64,000 nucleotides of DNA, taken from NCBI RefSeq assembly GCF_000412335.2, contig NZ_KE161030.1, positions 958,515 to 1,022,514 on the forward strand, in the 5' to 3' direction. This document shows, in pieces, positions 25,943 to 37,393 of this stretch. The position numbers and the translations under genes were made by a program. The first letter of the stretch is position 1, and every line of letters begins with the position of its first letter. The stretch comes from Cedecea davisae DSM 4568 (GTDB taxonomy: Bacteria; Pseudomonadota; Gammaproteobacteria; Enterobacterales; Enterobacteriaceae). A model generated the notes under the pieces. That model did not search any database, was not told where the DNA came from, and saw nothing but the letters and a program-made list of their open reading frames with translations.

Positions 25943-26035
25943 TCAGGCGAACAGGTAAGCTTTCAGAAACAATCCAACAATCACTACGCTAACCAGAACG
26001 CTCAACCAGCCGGTGACTTGCTCTTTCATTGCCAT
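25943..26035 (-). CDS. 30-aa single-pass membrane peptide
   Basis: MAMKEQVTGWLSVLVSVVIV then GLFLKAYLFA and stop: one hydrophobic helix (about 10-25) flanked by charged residues, the form of an enterobacterial small membrane protein. A canonical ribosome-binding site (ggggag) precedes the ATG directly, and a bidirectional terminator lies just after the stop. The next gene in the same direction, crcB, ends 64 bases upstream, so the two may be co-transcribed. Function unknown; I do not recognise a named family. Confidence 0.65.
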   Translation of the reverse strand: MAMKEQVTGWLSVLVSVVIVGLFLKAYLFA

Positions 26036-26099
26036 CTCCCCAAAGATCATTGCGGGATAGTGGCAGAGAAAAATTAAGCTAACATTAACCCGGCGGTGA

Positions 26100-26483
26100 T
26101 TACCGGGTGACAAACAAAGAAACCAGCCAAAATGCGAGTGCGGTCATAACAAATGAGCCGACAAGGTTCAGCAGCACGTTCATTCCGGCCCACGCAAAGC
26201 GCCCGTCCTGTAACAGCAGCACCACTTCAGCCGAAAAGGTAGAGAAGGTTGTCAGGCCACCGCAAAAGCCGGTGGTGATAAGCAGTTTCCACACGGGATC
26301 GACGTTACTAAAGCGGCTAAATAGCGCCAGTCCCAGGCCGATAATAAAAGCGCCGGTCAGGTTGGCTATCAGCGTGCCGATGGGAATGCCCATATGAATC
26401 GGGTTATATTTTAAACTCAGGAACCAGCGCGTTACGCTGCCGATCCCGCCGCCGATAAACACGGCGAACAGCATCTGAATCAC
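26100..26483 (-). CDS. crcB: Fluoride channel Fluc/CrcB
   Basis: A 127-aa four-helix membrane protein that works as a dual-topology dimer, expelling fluoride. Fluc motifs are present: [10 protein letters not shown] near the start, the polar-track NLTGAFIIG, and the phenylalanine-box segment [13 protein letters not shown]. The start is GTG, which aligns with the E. coli initiator Met; an internal ATG three codons later is less likely. No fluoride riboswitch was seen upstream, as in E. coli. Confidence 0.93.
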   Translation of the reverse strand: MIQMLFAVFIGGGIGSVTRWFLSLKYNPIHMGIPIGTLIANLTGAFIIGLGLALFSRFSNVDPVWKLLITTGFCGGLTTFSTFSAEVVLLLQDGRFAWAGMNVLLNLVGSFVMTALAFWLVSLFVTR

Positions 26484-26584
26484 GGTTAATCCTTGCTAAA
26501 TACGTTGATGGGCAAAGTGTAGCGTTCGAACATGTAGATTTACACGCGATATACTGTAATTAATCATTTAGTTGAGGAGCAGGT

Positions 26585-27373
26585 ATGAAGGTTGCCGTGG
26601 GGCAGTTTGCGGTGGGGCCTGAATGGCAGAAGAATGCAGCCACCTGCGTCGGGCTCATGGCCGAGGCCGGGCTGGCAGGAACGGACCTTCTGGTATTGCC
26701 GGAGGCGGTGCTCGCCCGGGACGATAACGACCCGGATATGTCTGTCAAATCGGCCCAGCCTGTCGATGGCCGCTACGTGGAACAGTTACGCGAGGAAAGT
26801 CGTAAAAATGGAATGACGACGGTGCTGACGCTGCATATCCCGACACGGCAGGGACGGGCGGCAAATACTCTGTTGGCGCTTCGGGGCGGCGAAATCGTGG
26901 CTCAATATCAGAAAGTGCATTTGTACGACGCCTTCAGCGTTCAGGAATCCCGGCTGGTGGACGCAGGAAATGAGCTGGCTCCTCTGCTTGAGGTTGCCGG
27001 AATGAAAGTTGGCCTGATGACCTGCTATGATCTGCGTTTCCCCGACATGGCCCTGAGCCTGGCGCTGGCGGGTGCCGAGGTTATCGTTCTGCCTGCCGCA
27101 TGGCTAAAAGGCCCGCACAAAGAAGCTCACTGGGCGACGCTGTTGGCCGCCAGGGCGCTGGATACCACCTGCTATCTTGTGGCGAGCGGCGAATGCGGTA
27201 GTAAAAATATCGGCCAGAGCCGGGTTGTTGACCCGCTGGGCGTCACAATTGCGGCTGCGGCAGAATCGCCCGAGCTTATTTTCGCCGAACTCAGGGCGGA
27301 CAGAGTGGCGGCGGTACGGCAAATGCTGCCGGTGCTTAATAACCGACGGTTTGCGATACCTCAAATGTTATGA
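26585..27373 (+). CDS. ybeM: Carbon-nitrogen hydrolase, deaminated glutathione amidase-like
   Basis: A 262-aa nitrilase-superfamily enzyme with the Glu-Lys-Cys triad: Glu40 in LVLPEAVL, Lys110 in [10 protein letters not shown], Cys147 in [10 protein letters not shown]. The YbeM/Nit1 group repairs deaminated glutathione by cleaving its amide. In E. coli K-12 ybeM is broken, but here the frame is complete with all catalytic residues and a ribosome-binding site (gagg). Same place in gene order as ybeM (between crcB and tatE). Confidence 0.9.
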   Translation: MKVAVGQFAVGPEWQKNAATCVGLMAEAGLAGTDLLVLPEAVLARDDNDPDMSVKSAQPVDGRYVEQLREESRKNGMTTVLTLHIPTRQGRAANTLLALRGGEIVAQYQKVHLYDAFSVQESRLVDAGNELAPLLEVAGMKVGLMTCYDLRFPDMALSLALAGAEVIVLPAAWLKGPHKEAHWATLLAARALDTTCYLVASGECGSKNIGQSRVVDPLGVTIAAAAESPELIFAELRADRVAAVRQMLPVLNNRRFAIPQML

Positions 27374-27504
27374 CGTTTTTTTAATCAGCTCTTGATTCAC
27401 CTTGTTACAGATTGCTATTGTGTCGCGCGGACAAATGACCGTTAATGAAATCAGGTTTTTTTTATTCGCCGTTGTCACGGCACATATCACAGAAGAAGGT
27501 AGGT

Positions 27505-27708
27505 ATGGGAGAGATTAGTATTACTAAGCTGCTGGTTGTCGGCGCGCTGATCGTATTGCTGTTTGGTACTAAGAAGCTGCGCACGCTGGGCGGCGATCTC
27601 GGTTCCGCCATCAAAGGCTTTAAGAAAGCAATGGCTGAAGATGACAACGGCAAGAAGTCCGATACCGAAGCTCAGGCACCTGCAGACCGCATCATTCATA
27701 AAGACTGA
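27505..27708 (+). CDS. tatE: Sec-independent protein translocase component TatE
   Basis: 67 aa from [20 protein letters not shown], matching E. coli TatE; the longer frame lacks a reason. One N-terminal membrane helix, the hinge [14 protein letters not shown], then an amphipathic helix ([13 protein letters not shown]) and a charged tail. A TatA paralogue that joins TatABC in exporting folded proteins. Stand-alone gene with its own terminator, upstream of convergent lipA. Confidence 0.95.
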   Translation: MGEISITKLLVVGALIVLLFGTKKLRTLGGDLGSAIKGFKKAMAEDDNGKKSDTEAQAPADRIIHKD

Positions 27709-27730
27709 TTGCTGACCTTTGCAGAATAAA

Positions 27731-27758
27731 AAAACCGGCTGATAAGGCCGGTTTTTTA
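27731..27758. terminator. Terminator between tatE and lipA
   Basis: accggct/ggccggt-type stem with gataa loop and a six-T run on the + strand and an A-run before it, so it likely serves both convergent genes. Confidence 0.85.
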
Positions 27759-27794
27759 TTTTGGACAGCGTAAAGGTAACAATCTGTAACCAGA

Positions 27795-28760
27795 TTATTT
27801 CACTTCCATCCCTTTAGCCTGCAGGTCAGCGTGGTAAGAAGAGCGCACAAACGGGCCACAGGCCGCGTGGGTGAAGCCCATCGCCAGCGCTTCCGCTTTC
27901 ATCTCTTCGAACTCATCCGGGCTGACATAGCGCTGCACGGGCAGGTGGTGACGGCTAGGCTGCAGGTATTGACCCAGGGTCAGCATCGTCACGCCGTGGC
28001 TGCGCAGGTCGCGCATCACTTCGATGATTTCCGCATTGGTTTCACCGAGGCCAACCATTAAACCAGACTTAGTCGGGATATGTGGATGGGCTTCTTTGAA
28101 ACGCTCCAGCAGCTTCAGCGACCAGTTATAGTCCGCACCCGGGCGCACATTGCGGTACACGCGCGGCACGTTTTCCAGGTTGTGGTTGAATACGTCCGGC
28201 GGGGTCGCGGTAAGGATTTCCAGCGCGCGATCCATACGGCCACGGAAGTCCGGCACCAGGGTTTCAATCTTGATGGTTGGATTTTTCTCGCGGATAGCGC
28301 TGATGCAGTCGGCAAAGTGCTGAGCACCGCCGTCGCGCAGATCGTCGCGGTCAACCGAGGTAATAACCACATAGCGCAGCGCCATATCGGCGATGGTTTG
28401 CGCCAGCTTGGCCGGTTCGTTGGCATCCGGTGCTACCGGGCGGCCGTGGGCCACGTCGCAGAACGGGCAGCGGCGGGTGCAAATTGCGCCCAGGATCATA
28501 AAGGTCGCGGTGCCGTGGTTAAAGCATTCGGCGAGGTTCGGGCAGGAGGCTTCTTCGCAAACGGAATGCAGACCATTTTTGCGCATCGCCGCTTTAATGC
28601 CCTGGATGCGGGTTGAGTCAGACGGAAGTTTGATTTTCATCCATTCCGGCTTTCTTAACAGCTCCTGGCGCTCTGTGACCACGTTTTTAACCGGGATCAG
28701 AGCCATTTTATCGGCGTCGCGGTATTTAACGCCGCGTTCCATCACAATGGGTTTGCTCAT
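27795..28760 (-). CDS. lipA: Lipoyl synthase LipA
   Basis: A 321-aa radical-SAM enzyme that inserts two sulfurs into protein-bound octanoate. The auxiliary cluster cysteines (Cys68, Cys73, Cys79 in [12 protein letters not shown]) and radical-SAM cysteines (Cys94, Cys98, Cys101 in CTRRCPFC) occupy the same positions as in the E. coli enzyme. It works with the octanoyltransferase LipB encoded at 30189-30833. The 243-base gap upstream holds no other gene. Confidence 0.97.
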   Translation of the reverse strand: MSKPIVMERGVKYRDADKMALIPVKNVVTERQELLRKPEWMKIKLPSDSTRIQGIKAAMRKNGLHSVCEEASCPNLAECFNHGTATFMILGAICTRRCPFCDVAHGRPVAPDANEPAKLAQTIADMALRYVVITSVDRDDLRDGGAQHFADCISAIREKNPTIKIETLVPDFRGRMDRALEILTATPPDVFNHNLENVPRVYRNVRPGADYNWSLKLLERFKEAHPHIPTKSGLMVGLGETNAEIIEVMRDLRSHGVTMLTLGQYLQPSRHHLPVQRYVSPDEFEEMKAEALAMGFTHAACGPFVRSSYHADLQAKGMEVK

Positions 28761-29003
28761 AGGGTGCGTATTCCAGTTGCGGATAATAAAGTCAGGCTAA
28801 TCGAATTCAAGCTAAGTTGGGATCTATCAACTATTTTTGAATTAATGGCCGGGAGTATATCATCACGGCCAGGGAGAATCAGTATACCCCAACATGAAAT
28901 GGAGAAAGAATTGTAAATGGGTTGTTGTTTTGTGCTAAATGCAAGGTTAATGGCCGTGTCGTTCACCTCCTGAACGCCCTGCAAGAGGTGAAAACCACTT
29001 TTT

Positions 29004-29963
29004 TTAAGCGGCGAATTCGTTGCGAATCGCTTTGATTATATCCTGCAATACCGTGTCACGTATGCTTAGCTTGTTGAAATGCATACTGGTTTCCATGGTT
29101 TTATCGGAAAACAGGTCGCAGTCAACGGCGCGCAGATTCCAGGTATCTTTAAACATTTCATACAGCCGCCACGGCATAAAGCCCAGCAGGTCGCTGCTGC
29201 CGAGCAGCGACGATAACGTCACATAGTTGTAACTACTAAAGGCAATCTGGCGGTTGGGCAGGCGTTCACTGATTTGCTGGCGCAGGTCGCGCAGCAGGTC
29301 ATCCTGCATGATGAGAAAGGTGTGTTCCATATTCTGCATATCTTCGAGTGTCAGCCGCTTTTCAAGACAGGGGTGACCTTCGCGGCAGACGACAGCAATG
29401 TTTTCCTGGTAGAGCGGAATGCTGGTGATCGTTCGTGCGTAGTGGCGGCCGGTATCGATAATCAGGTCGGTTTGAAACTGGCTAAGCTGCGATTCACCGT
29501 CGTTGATAGGCACGTTGCGTATAAGCAGGTTAGGGTTGACCTTGCGGATGGCCGAATAGACCTTCGGAATAACCAGCGCCCCGATAGAGGGCTGAGTCGC
29601 TAGCGTTATGGTGCGCTGCTGATCGTTGCTGCTATTAAAGTCCAGCGCGCCCAGAATCGATTCCAGCCCCTGGCTGATATATTCGTGAAGATGCGCCGCA
29701 TACGCGGTCGGCGTGACGCCCTGGCCTTTACGAATGAATAACGGGTCAGGGAAAATATATCGTAATTTTTGGATGGATTGGCTAATAGCAGAAGGCGTCA
29801 GGTTCAGTACCTTAGCGGCATTCACTATCCCTTTATGGATGTATACGGCTTCAAAAATCGTCAGCAAATTTAAATCTATGTTGCGTAATGCTTTGAATAC
29901 GGGATAGTTATTTTCACTATCGCGATCCATGATTTTTTTTTCAGCTAGTGGGTTTTGCCCCAT
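29004..29963 (-). CDS. ybeF: LysR-family regulator YbeF
   Basis: 319 aa from the ATG at 29963, which has a ribosome-binding site (ggag); E. coli YbeF is about as long, and the frame upstream of this start encodes an unlikely hydrophobic stretch. The helix-turn-helix at about 25-75 is almost identical to YbeF (NLLTIFEAVYIHKGIVNAAK, LNLTPSAISQSIQKLR), while the effector domain is much more divergent. Target genes are unknown. It lies between lipA and lipB in both species. Rapid divergence of the effector half suggests a changed ligand. Confidence 0.88.
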   Translation of the reverse strand: MGQNPLAEKKIMDRDSENNYPVFKALRNIDLNLLTIFEAVYIHKGIVNAAKVLNLTPSAISQSIQKLRYIFPDPLFIRKGQGVTPTAYAAHLHEYISQGLESILGALDFNSSNDQQRTITLATQPSIGALVIPKVYSAIRKVNPNLLIRNVPINDGESQLSQFQTDLIIDTGRHYARTITSIPLYQENIAVVCREGHPCLEKRLTLEDMQNMEHTFLIMQDDLLRDLRQQISERLPNRQIAFSSYNYVTLSSLLGSSDLLGFMPWRLYEMFKDTWNLRAVDCDLFSDKTMETSMHFNKLSIRDTVLQDIIKAIRNEFAA

Positions 29964-30188
29964 GCCCGGTCTCCGGTAAAAAATAAAGAATATTATATTT
30001 ATAGATAAAAATAGGAGTATTGGGTGAATTAATACGGCTATTTTGCCGGGGCAAGCACGAATGCGAAAAAATAAAGCGTTTTGATGCACTAATTAGCGTG
30101 ATTTGTGGCGTCATTATTTAAATAATGACGCCAATGAATTATCTAACTTGTGATTATTACCCGCGGACGGCGGCAATGTTACCGCCGT

Positions 30189-30833
30189 TTAATCCGCGGC
30201 AGCGTATTCGTGAGGGGGATTATCAAGCAGCGCCATAAAATGGGCTACCAGGCGTGGCTGAACGTCGGCTACGGAGATGCCGTTAACAAAGTGGCTCACC
30301 TGGGTCATTTCCAGTCCCGCATAGCCGCAAGGGTTGATGCGTAGGAAAGGAGTGAGATCCATATCGATGTTCAGCGCCAGGCCGTGGAAGGAGCAGCCTC
30401 TGCGGATGCGCAGCCCCAGCGAGCAGATTTTCCGCCCGTCAACGTAAACGCCCGGAGCGTCCGCTCGCGGGTAAGCCTCAATACCTAGCTCCGCCAGCGT
30501 ATTCACCACGGTCTGCTCCAGTACGGTCACCAGCTCGCGCACGCCAAGCTTGCGGCGCTTTAAATTAAGCAGCAGGTACATTACCTGCTGACCAGGGCCG
30601 TGAAACGTCACCTGGCCTCCCCGATCGCTTTGTACCACCGGGATGTCTCCCGGCATAAGCACATGCTCGGCTTTCCCCGCCTGACCCTGGGTAAATACCT
30701 GAGGGTGCTCTACCAGCCAGATTTCGTCGGCGGTGGCGTCGTCGCGGGTGTCGGTAAAGTCATGCATTGCCTGCGATACGGGTTCGTAAGGCTGCAGGCC
30801 AAGGTTGCGGATCAGGATTGTATCTTGAGACAA
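30189..30833 (-). CDS. lipB: Octanoyltransferase LipB
   Basis: 214 aa from a TTG start that gives [18 protein letters not shown], aligning with the E. coli protein, which also uses TTG; a ribosome-binding site (ggag) is correctly spaced before it. A second in-frame TTG lies seven codons upstream. The enzyme moves octanoate from acyl carrier protein to lipoyl domains. Catalytic Lys (RKICSLGLR) and Cys (INPCGYAG) are present. It is followed downstream by ybeF and preceded by ybeD. Confidence 0.93.
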   Translation of the reverse strand: MSQDTILIRNLGLQPYEPVSQAMHDFTDTRDDATADEIWLVEHPQVFTQGQAGKAEHVLMPGDIPVVQSDRGGQVTFHGPGQQVMYLLLNLKRRKLGVRELVTVLEQTVVNTLAELGIEAYPRADAPGVYVDGRKICSLGLRIRRGCSFHGLALNIDMDLTPFLRINPCGYAGLEMTQVSHFVNGISVADVQPRLVAHFMALLDNPPHEYAAAD

Positions 30834-30908
30834 AACAGCGTCTCCGGAAGGCAAAAGGTGGGAGGAAGTATATCACAACAAAAACCCGGCCTTAGCCGGG
30901 TCATCGCC

Positions 30909-31172
30909 TTACAGCACCATACGAACGATTTCGATGTTGCCTAACTCTTCGTACAGCGTTTCTACCTGCTCGATATGGGTCGCATTAATGGTAATCGACA
31001 CGGAGTGGTAGTTACCCTTGCTGCTTGGTTTAACCTGAGGCGTGTAGTCACCCGGCGCGTGGCGCTGCACCACCTCAACGACCAGATCAACCAGCTCCGG
31101 TTTCGCCAGGCCCATTACTTTATAAGTAAAAGAGGTTGGGAATTCGAGCAGTTCGTTCAGTTTGGTTTTCAT
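30909..31172 (-). CDS. ybeD: DUF493 family protein YbeD
   Basis: An 87-aa protein with the alpha/beta fold of the UPF0250/DUF493 group, resembling the regulatory ACT-like domain ([39 protein letters not shown]). Function is unknown; the conserved linkage with lipB suggests a role near lipoate metabolism. Length equals the E. coli protein. Confidence 0.93.
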   Translation of the reverse strand: MKTKLNELLEFPTSFTYKVMGLAKPELVDLVVEVVQRHAPGDYTPQVKPSSKGNYHSVSITINATHIEQVETLYEELGNIEIVRMVL

Positions 31173-31281
31173 GGTAGCTCCAGCGTTACGGCAATAAAAA
31201 TGATAACTCCCGCCGACGGGCGGGAGTTGCTTTGATACTCAGTATATGGGGTCAAGATTGACACTTTCAAGTGTTCAATAA

Positions 31282-32493
31282 TTAACCGAACCAGTGGTGA
31301 AACATCAGTTTGATGTAGTCGATGATTCGGCTAAAGAAATTCCCTTCCGGCATTTCCTGCAGCACGACCAGCGGACGCTGCTCGATGGTTTTGCCGTCCA
31401 GCTGGAAGTTAATGGTGCCCACAACCTGGTTTTTCTGCAGCGGAGCGTGCAGTTCAGGGGTGGTCAGCACATAGCTGGCCTTCAGATCTTTCATGCGTCC
31501 GCGTGGAATGGTCAGGTAAACGTCTTTATCAACGCCGAGAGAGGCGCGATCGTTATCACCAAACCAGGCCGGCTCGGAGGCGAACTCTTTCCCGGCTTTC
31601 AGCGGAGAAACGGTTTCAAAGAAGCGGAAGCCCCAGGTCAGCAGTTTTTTACTTTCGGTTTCACGGCCTTTGTAGGTATGGCCGCCGAGAACCGCCGAAA
31701 TCAGGCGCATCTGGCCTTCGGTCGCCGAAGCAACCAGGTTATAGCCTGCCGCATCGGTATGGCCGGTTTTGATGCCGTCAACGTTGAGGCTGGTATCCCA
31801 CAGCAGGCCGTTACGGTTGGTCTGGCGGATATTGTTGAAGGTGAATTCTTTCTCTTTGTAGATAGAGTATTCGTTCGGCACGTCGCGGATCAGCGCCTGG
31901 CCAATCAGCGCCATATCGCGTGCGGAGCTGAACTGACCTTCTGCATCCAGGCCGTGTACGGTCTGGAAGTGGGTGTTTTTCAGACCCAGGGCGGAAACAT
32001 AGCTGTTCATCAGGCTGACGAAGGCGTCCTGGCTACCGGCCACGAAGTCTGCCATTGCCACGCAGGCATCGTTGCCTGATTGCAGGTTAATACCGCGGAT
32101 CAGTTTGTTAACCGGCACCTGCATGCCCGGCTGAAGGAACATCAGCGAGGAGCCTTTAAATACCGGGTTACCGGTCGCCCAGGCATCTTTGCCGATGGTA
32201 ACCATCGCGTTGTCATCGAACTTGCCGGCTTTCATCGCCTGGCCGATAACGTAGCTGGTCATCATCTTGGTGAGGCTGGCTGGGTCACGACGCGCATCGG
32301 CGTTGGACTCGGCCAGAACTTTGCCTGAGTTGTAGTCAATCAGGATATACGCTTCTGCATCAATCTGCGGGACGCCTGGGATCATGGTTTTAATATTGAG
32401 GTCGTCAGCTTGAGCAGAGGCCATGGCCGCGAAGGCGAAAGCCGTGGTGAGCGCCAGGCGCTTAACAAAACGTGCAGAAAGAGCTGTATTCAT
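31282..32493 (-). CDS. dacA: D-alanyl-D-alanine carboxypeptidase PBP5
   Basis: A 403-aa exported low-molecular-weight penicillin-binding protein. Signal peptide to about Ala29; active-site motifs SLTK (Ser73, Lys76), SGN (LQSGNDACV) and KTG ([12 protein letters not shown]). The C-terminal amphipathic helix ([18 protein letters not shown]) anchors it to the outer face of the inner membrane. It removes the terminal D-Ala of stem peptides and so controls cross-linking and cell shape. First gene of the series dacA-ybeD-lipB in one direction. Confidence 0.97.
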   Translation of the reverse strand: MNTALSARFVKRLALTTAFAFAAMASAQADDLNIKTMIPGVPQIDAEAYILIDYNSGKVLAESNADARRDPASLTKMMTSYVIGQAMKAGKFDDNAMVTIGKDAWATGNPVFKGSSLMFLQPGMQVPVNKLIRGINLQSGNDACVAMADFVAGSQDAFVSLMNSYVSALGLKNTHFQTVHGLDAEGQFSSARDMALIGQALIRDVPNEYSIYKEKEFTFNNIRQTNRNGLLWDTSLNVDGIKTGHTDAAGYNLVASATEGQMRLISAVLGGHTYKGRETESKKLLTWGFRFFETVSPLKAGKEFASEPAWFGDNDRASLGVDKDVYLTIPRGRMKDLKASYVLTTPELHAPLQKNQVVGTINFQLDGKTIEQRPLVVLQEMPEGNFFSRIIDYIKLMFHHWFG

Positions 32494-32636
32494 GATGGAA
32501 CTACGACGTCCGTGATGGAATTAAAAAAAGTGCCTTACTATAGCAAAAGCATTTTTGACTGGCATCTGACTTTGCGCGTGAGTTTGTTAATGGTCTTTAC
32601 GCAAATTTACGAGCAGGAAACATGCCAGTCACAGCT

Positions 32637-33860
32637 TTACATAGACGGGGCGTTGGTAACGAATGATTGCTGCTGCGCCTCGGACATCAGGCGCTGTTGC
32701 AGGGCCGTAGCCTCGCCGCGGCTGCTGAACGGCCCGAGCTGTACGCGATAAACGGCTCCGTTGTGGGAAACCGCGCCCGGTACGCCAAACTGCTGGCTCA
32801 GCTTTTGCTGCCACTGGCTTGCTCTTGCGCCGTCGCTTACCGCGCCAACCTGCACAACATAGCGGCCGTTGGCCGGCGCTGCTGCCGAAGTGGTGCTGCG
32901 CTGGGCGACGTGGCCCTGGACTGAGCCCGGAGCCGTAACCGGGGCTGCAACGGCTGGAGCCGGAGGCTGAACGGCGGCTGGCTGTTGAACCGCTGCTGTT
33001 GCGGCCGGTGCGGCTACGGTTGCCGCCGCAGCGGCAGGTACGGATGTAGATGCAGCAGGGACGGCCGCAGGGGCGTCAGGTGTTTCAATTACCCCAGCCG
33101 CCAGAGGCGTTGGCGCCCCCAGGAAACCGCTGCTCTGAACCGGCGCGCCGGTACTGTCTGAGCTTTGCAGCGTAGCATTGCTGATAGCACGGACATCACC
33201 CTGCGGGGCTTCCGGCTGAGCCGGTGAAGAGGCGCTGCCCATGCCGCCGCCTAAATCCGGGCGAGCCGGTAAGGCATAGGTTTGCTTGGCAATGGTGGTA
33301 CAGGCCGTGCCTGGGCCAGACATCGTGCCGTCCTGAGCGACGATAATCGGGTCGATGCGAACCTTGGTATTGTTCGAAGTATTCAGTCGGTCTGCCGCCG
33401 CGCGGGAAAGAGAAATCACTCGATCGTTGCCGTAAGGGCCGCGGTCATTAATGCGTACCACAATCATGCGGCCATTCGCGAGGTTGGTCACTCGCGCATA
33501 GCTTGGGATAGGCAGAGTAGGGTGCGCGGCAGTCAGCGCGTTTGCATCAAACGCTTCACCGGAGGCTGTCAGATTGCTGCCCGGCTCGGCATCATAAATC
33601 GCCGCAAAGCCGGACTGGCTGAAGTTTGCCGGGTTCTGGACAATCTTGTAGCTCTTGCCGTTGTTCTGGTAATCCTGGTTTACCGAAGGATTCAGAGGCT
33701 CGTAGCGCGGTTCAGCGCCGCTGATTTCCACTATCGGCCCGTTGCATACCACCGGCTGAGGCGGCTGATTAACCGGCTGCTGGTTATCATCATTTGACGA
33801 ACATGCTGCCAACAACGCCGCAGCGATGCAGACGCCAGCCCACCGTTTTTGCTTACCCAT
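32637..33860 (-). CDS. rlpA: Septal-ring lytic transglycosylase RlpA
   Basis: A 407-aa lipoprotein from an ATG with gaggtg before it (an ATG four codons upstream overlaps that site). Signal with lipobox LLAACSS, a double-psi beta-barrel domain (about 75-190, [20 protein letters not shown]), an Ala/Pro/Val-rich linker (about 220-330), and a C-terminal SPOR domain (about 335-405, [20 protein letters not shown]) that binds denuded septal glycan. In Pseudomonas RlpA is a lytic transglycosylase; activity in enterics is less certain. Encoded with rodA and PBP2. Confidence 0.94.
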   Translation of the reverse strand: MGKQKRWAGVCIAAALLAACSSNDDNQQPVNQPPQPVVCNGPIVEISGAEPRYEPLNPSVNQDYQNNGKSYKIVQNPANFSQSGFAAIYDAEPGSNLTASGEAFDANALTAAHPTLPIPSYARVTNLANGRMIVVRINDRGPYGNDRVISLSRAAADRLNTSNNTKVRIDPIIVAQDGTMSGPGTACTTIAKQTYALPARPDLGGGMGSASSPAQPEAPQGDVRAISNATLQSSDSTGAPVQSSGFLGAPTPLAAGVIETPDAPAAVPAASTSVPAAAAATVAAPAATAAVQQPAAVQPPAPAVAAPVTAPGSVQGHVAQRSTTSAAAPANGRYVVQVGAVSDGARASQWQQKLSQQFGVPGAVSHNGAVYRVQLGPFSSRGEATALQQRLMSEAQQQSFVTNAPSM

Positions 33861-33876
33861 TGCGCACCTCATCCAG

Positions 33877-34989
33877 TTACACGCTTTTTGATAACATTTT
33901 TCTATGTGTGTGTATCGACATCACGATACCGAACCCGGCCATCAGCACTATCAGGGCCGATCCCCCGTAGCTGACCAGCGGCAACGGCACGCCTACCACC
34001 GGCAAGATACCACTAACCATGCCAATATTGACAAATACATAGACGAATAAGATAAGCATCAGCCCGCCCGCCATCACTCGCCCGAAGGTAGTTTGCGCCC
34101 GGGCGGCAATAAACAGGCCGCGCATAATCAGCAGCAGGTAGAGTGCGAGCAGCACCAGAATGCCGACTAATCCCAGCTCTTCCGCCAGCACCGCGAAGAT
34201 AAAGTCGGTATGACGTTCGGGCAGAAACTCCAGCTGGGACTGGGTGCCGTGCAGCCAGCCTTTACCGCGCAGGCCGCCGGAGCCGATGGCAATTTTAGAC
34301 TGAATAATATGATAGCCCGCACCCAGAGGATCGCTTTCCGGGTCAAGCAGCATCATTACGCGCGCACGCTGGTAGTCGTGCATAAGGAAGAACCACAGAA
34401 TCGGGACGAAGGCGGCAACCAGCAGCACCGCCACCAGAATCAAACGCCAGCTCATCCCCGAGAGGAACAGCACGAACAGGCCGGATGCGGCAACCAGAAT
34501 GGAGGTTCCGAGGTCCGGCTGGGCGGCAACCAGTAGCGTAGGCATAAAGATGAGCACCAGCGCGATGCCGGTGTTTTTGAGCGTCGGCGGGCAAACGTCG
34601 CGGTTAATAAAACGCGCAACCATCAGCGGGACGGCTATTTTTGCAATTTCCGAGGGCTGGAAACGAACAAAACCCAAGTCCAGCCAGCGCTGGGCGCCTT
34701 TTGAAATGGCACCGAAGGCGTCCACCGCCACCAGCAGGATGATACAGAAGATATAGAGATAGGGCGCCCAGCCTTCGTAGACGCGAGGTGGGATCTGCGC
34801 CATCACCACCATGATAACCAGCCCCATCAGGATTTGGCCGACTTTGCGCTCCATCATGCCCATATCCTGGCCGCTGGCGCTCCAGACGACCAGGGCGCTG
34901 AAAACCAGCAGTGCCAGAATGGTAACGAGGAACGTTGGGTCAAGGTGGACCTTGTCCCAAATGGTCTTTTTATTTGGATTATCGGTCAT
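33877..34989 (-). CDS. mrdB: Peptidoglycan polymerase RodA
   Basis: 370 aa, the E. coli length, from the ATG one base after the mrdA stop (tag-c-atg), so translation is coupled. A ten-helix SEDS-family glycosyltransferase that polymerises lipid II during cell elongation, paired with PBP2. SEDS motifs are visible ([38 protein letters not shown]). The longer frame upstream merely overlaps mrdA. Confidence 0.96.
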   Translation of the reverse strand: MTDNPNKKTIWDKVHLDPTFLVTILALLVFSALVVWSASGQDMGMMERKVGQILMGLVIMVVMAQIPPRVYEGWAPYLYIFCIILLVAVDAFGAISKGAQRWLDLGFVRFQPSEIAKIAVPLMVARFINRDVCPPTLKNTGIALVLIFMPTLLVAAQPDLGTSILVAASGLFVLFLSGMSWRLILVAVLLVAAFVPILWFFLMHDYQRARVMMLLDPESDPLGAGYHIIQSKIAIGSGGLRGKGWLHGTQSQLEFLPERHTDFIFAVLAEELGLVGILVLLALYLLLIMRGLFIAARAQTTFGRVMAGGLMLILFVYVFVNIGMVSGILPVVGVPLPLVSYGGSALIVLMAGFGIVMSIHTHRKMLSKSV

Positions 34990-34990
34990 G

Positions 34991-36892
34991 CTATTGATCC
35001 TCTGTGGCCGAGGCGGCCGGCGCTTCTGCAGGCAGAACCGTGTTGTTATCCCCCAACATGACGTGGTCGAGGATCTGGCGCATGATGCTGCCAACCGCTG
35101 GCCCTGCGCCACCGTTCTCCAGAATCATCGTCACGGTGTATTGCGGATTATCATACGGGGCAAACGCCGTCATCAGCTTGTGGTCGCGCAGGCGTTCCGC
35201 GATTTTGTGCGCGTTATACGTTTCGTTGGCTTTCAGGCCGAAGACCTGAGCAGTACCCGATTTCGCCGCCACTTTGTACGGTGCGTTGGCAAAGTATTTG
35301 TGGGCCGTACCGTTTGGACGGTTGGCAACGCCGTACATGCCGTCTTTAGCAATTTCCCAGTAGCCGGAGTGGATATCACCCACCGGGGCTTCAACCGGCT
35401 GCTGCCAGGGCACCTGTTTGCCGTTTTTCACCGTGCTCATCAGCAGGTGAGGCACGCGCACGACGCCGTCGTTAATCAAGATCATCATCGCCTTGCTCAT
35501 CTGAATTGGCGTTGCCGTCCAGTAGCCCTGGCCGATGCCGACCGGGATGGTGTCACCCTGATACCACGGCTTTTTAAAGCGTTTCAGCTTCCATTCGCGG
35601 GTTGGCATGTTACCGGCGCGTTCTTCGGAAAGGTCGATGCCGGTGAGGTGGCCGTAGCCGAATTTGCTCATCCACTCGCCGATACGGTCGATACCCATGT
35701 CATAAGCGACCTGGTAGAAGAAGGTATCGGCGGACTCTTCAAGCGACTTGGTCACGTTCAGGCGGCCGTGGCCCCATTTTTTCCAGTCGCGGTAGCGTTT
35801 TTCCGAGCCTGGCAGCTGCCACCAGCCTGGGTCAAACAGCGAAGTGTTACGCGTGATTACGCCCGCGCTCAGCGCCGAAACCGCCATATAAGGCTTCACG
35901 GTGGAGGCCGGAGGATAGACGCCCTGGGTTGCACGGTTGATAAGCGGCGTGTTCGCGTCGCTCAGCAGCCCGGAGTAATCCTTGCTTGAGATGCCGTCAA
36001 CGAACAGGTTCGGGTTGTAGCTTGGCATTGAAACCAGCGCCAGAATGCCGCCGGAGCGCGGGTCGGTAACGACAACCGCGGCACGGCTCCCCGCGAGCAG
36101 CGTTTCGATATAGGTCTGAAGCTTAAGGTCGAGCGTCAGGTAGATGTCATGCCCGGCCTGCGGCGGGACTTCTTTTAGCTGGCGGATAACGCGGCCGCGG
36201 TTGTTAACTTCAACCTCTTCATAGCCGGTCTGGCCGTGCAGCACATCTTCGTAGTAGCGTTCGATGCCCAGCTTGCCGATGTCATGAGTTGACGCGTAGT
36301 TGGCAAGCTTGCCTTCTTTGTCCAGGCGCTCAACATCCTTATCGTTTATTTTCGACACATAGCCGATGACGTGTGTAAGGGCGGAGCCATACGGGTAGTA
36401 GCGGCGTTTATAGCCCTTCACTTCTACGCCGGGGAAGCGGTACTGGTTTACCGCGAAACGGGCCACCTGAACTTCGGTCAGGTTGGTTTTTACCGCGATA
36501 GAGGTAAAGCGGTGCGAGCGGGCGCGCTCTTTTTTAAAGTTGGCGATGTCATCGTCGGTCAGGTCGACTACCGGGCGCAGCGCCTCGAGGGTTTCCTGAA
36601 CGTTATCGACCTTTTCCGGCATCATCTCTATTTGGTAGATAGTGCGGTTGAGCGCCAGCGGCGTGCCGTTGCGGTCGTAAATAATGCCGCGGCTCGGCGG
36701 AATGGGAACCAGCTTGATGCGGTTTTCGTTAGACCGGGTCTGGTAATCGGTGAAGCGGACTATCTGCAAATTATACAGATTGGCGATCAGCACGCCGGTA
36801 AGCAGCAAAATGCCGATAAAAGCGACCAGCGCCCGGCGCACAAAGAGCGCAGACTCAGCAGTGTAGTCGCGAAAAGAATTCTGTAATTTCAT
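34991..36892 (-). CDS. mrdA: Penicillin-binding protein 2
   Basis: A 633-aa class B penicillin-binding protein: N-terminal membrane helix (about 20-45), pedestal domain, then transpeptidase domain with SxxK ([11 protein letters not shown], Ser about 330) and KSG ([11 protein letters not shown]). It cross-links the glycan made by RodA in the elongasome. The operon continues downstream into rodA and rlpA, with rlmH 27 bases upstream of its start. Confidence 0.97.
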   Translation of the reverse strand: MKLQNSFRDYTAESALFVRRALVAFIGILLLTGVLIANLYNLQIVRFTDYQTRSNENRIKLVPIPPSRGIIYDRNGTPLALNRTIYQIEMMPEKVDNVQETLEALRPVVDLTDDDIANFKKERARSHRFTSIAVKTNLTEVQVARFAVNQYRFPGVEVKGYKRRYYPYGSALTHVIGYVSKINDKDVERLDKEGKLANYASTHDIGKLGIERYYEDVLHGQTGYEEVEVNNRGRVIRQLKEVPPQAGHDIYLTLDLKLQTYIETLLAGSRAAVVVTDPRSGGILALVSMPSYNPNLFVDGISSKDYSGLLSDANTPLINRATQGVYPPASTVKPYMAVSALSAGVITRNTSLFDPGWWQLPGSEKRYRDWKKWGHGRLNVTKSLEESADTFFYQVAYDMGIDRIGEWMSKFGYGHLTGIDLSEERAGNMPTREWKLKRFKKPWYQGDTIPVGIGQGYWTATPIQMSKAMMILINDGVVRVPHLLMSTVKNGKQVPWQQPVEAPVGDIHSGYWEIAKDGMYGVANRPNGTAHKYFANAPYKVAAKSGTAQVFGLKANETYNAHKIAERLRDHKLMTAFAPYDNPQYTVTMILENGGAGPAVGSIMRQILDHVMLGDNNTVLPAEAPAASATEDQ

Positions 36893-36919
36893 TCGCTGCC
36901 TGGTATTACCCGCTCAGGT

Positions 36920-37390
36920 TTACTCACGATGATAAGGATGATTGGTGGTAATGCTCCACGCCCGGTACAGGCTCTCCGCTACCAGCACCCTGACCAGCGG
37001 GTGGGGCATGGTGAGCGTGGAAAGCGACCAGCTTTGCTCGGCGGCGGCTTTGCAGGCTGGCGCTAAGCCCTCCGGCCCGCCAATCAGCAGGCTGACGTCG
37101 CGGCCATCCTGTTTCCAGCGCTCGAGCTGCGCCGCAAGCTGGGGCGTATCCCACGGTTGCCCGGGGATATCCAGCGTTACGATTCGGTTACCTTTGCCCG
37201 CGGCGGCCAGCATCATTTCGCCCTCTTTTTCGAGGATACGTTTGATATCGGCATTTTTTCCGCGTTTTCCAGCCGGAATTTCAACCAGCTCAAACGGCAT
37301 GTCTTTAGGGAAACGACGCAGGTACTCGGTAAAGCCGGTCTGCACCCAGTCAGGCATTTTGGTTCCAACGGCCACCAGTTGCAGCTTCAC
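36920..37390 (-). CDS. rlmH: 23S rRNA pseudouridine-1915 N3-methyltransferase RlmH
   Basis: A 156-aa SPOUT-class methyltransferase (one residue longer than E. coli), with the SAM-binding knot motif LLIGGPEGL and C-terminal [17 protein letters not shown]. It methylates pseudouridine 1915 in helix 69 of 23S rRNA on assembled 70S ribosomes. It begins just after rsfS (3 bases), another ribosome-acting gene. Confidence 0.97.
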   Translation of the reverse strand: MKLQLVAVGTKMPDWVQTGFTEYLRRFPKDMPFELVEIPAGKRGKNADIKRILEKEGEMMLAAAGKGNRIVTLDIPGQPWDTPQLAAQLERWKQDGRDVSLLIGGPEGLAPACKAAAEQSWSLSTLTMPHPLVRVLVAESLYRAWSITTNHPYHRE

Positions 37391-37393
37391 CCG

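Noticed and set aside
34811-35989. 392-aa frame antisense to mrdB/mrdA
   Set aside because: Lies over two well-identified genes in opposite orientation; composition is that of a complementary-strand frame.
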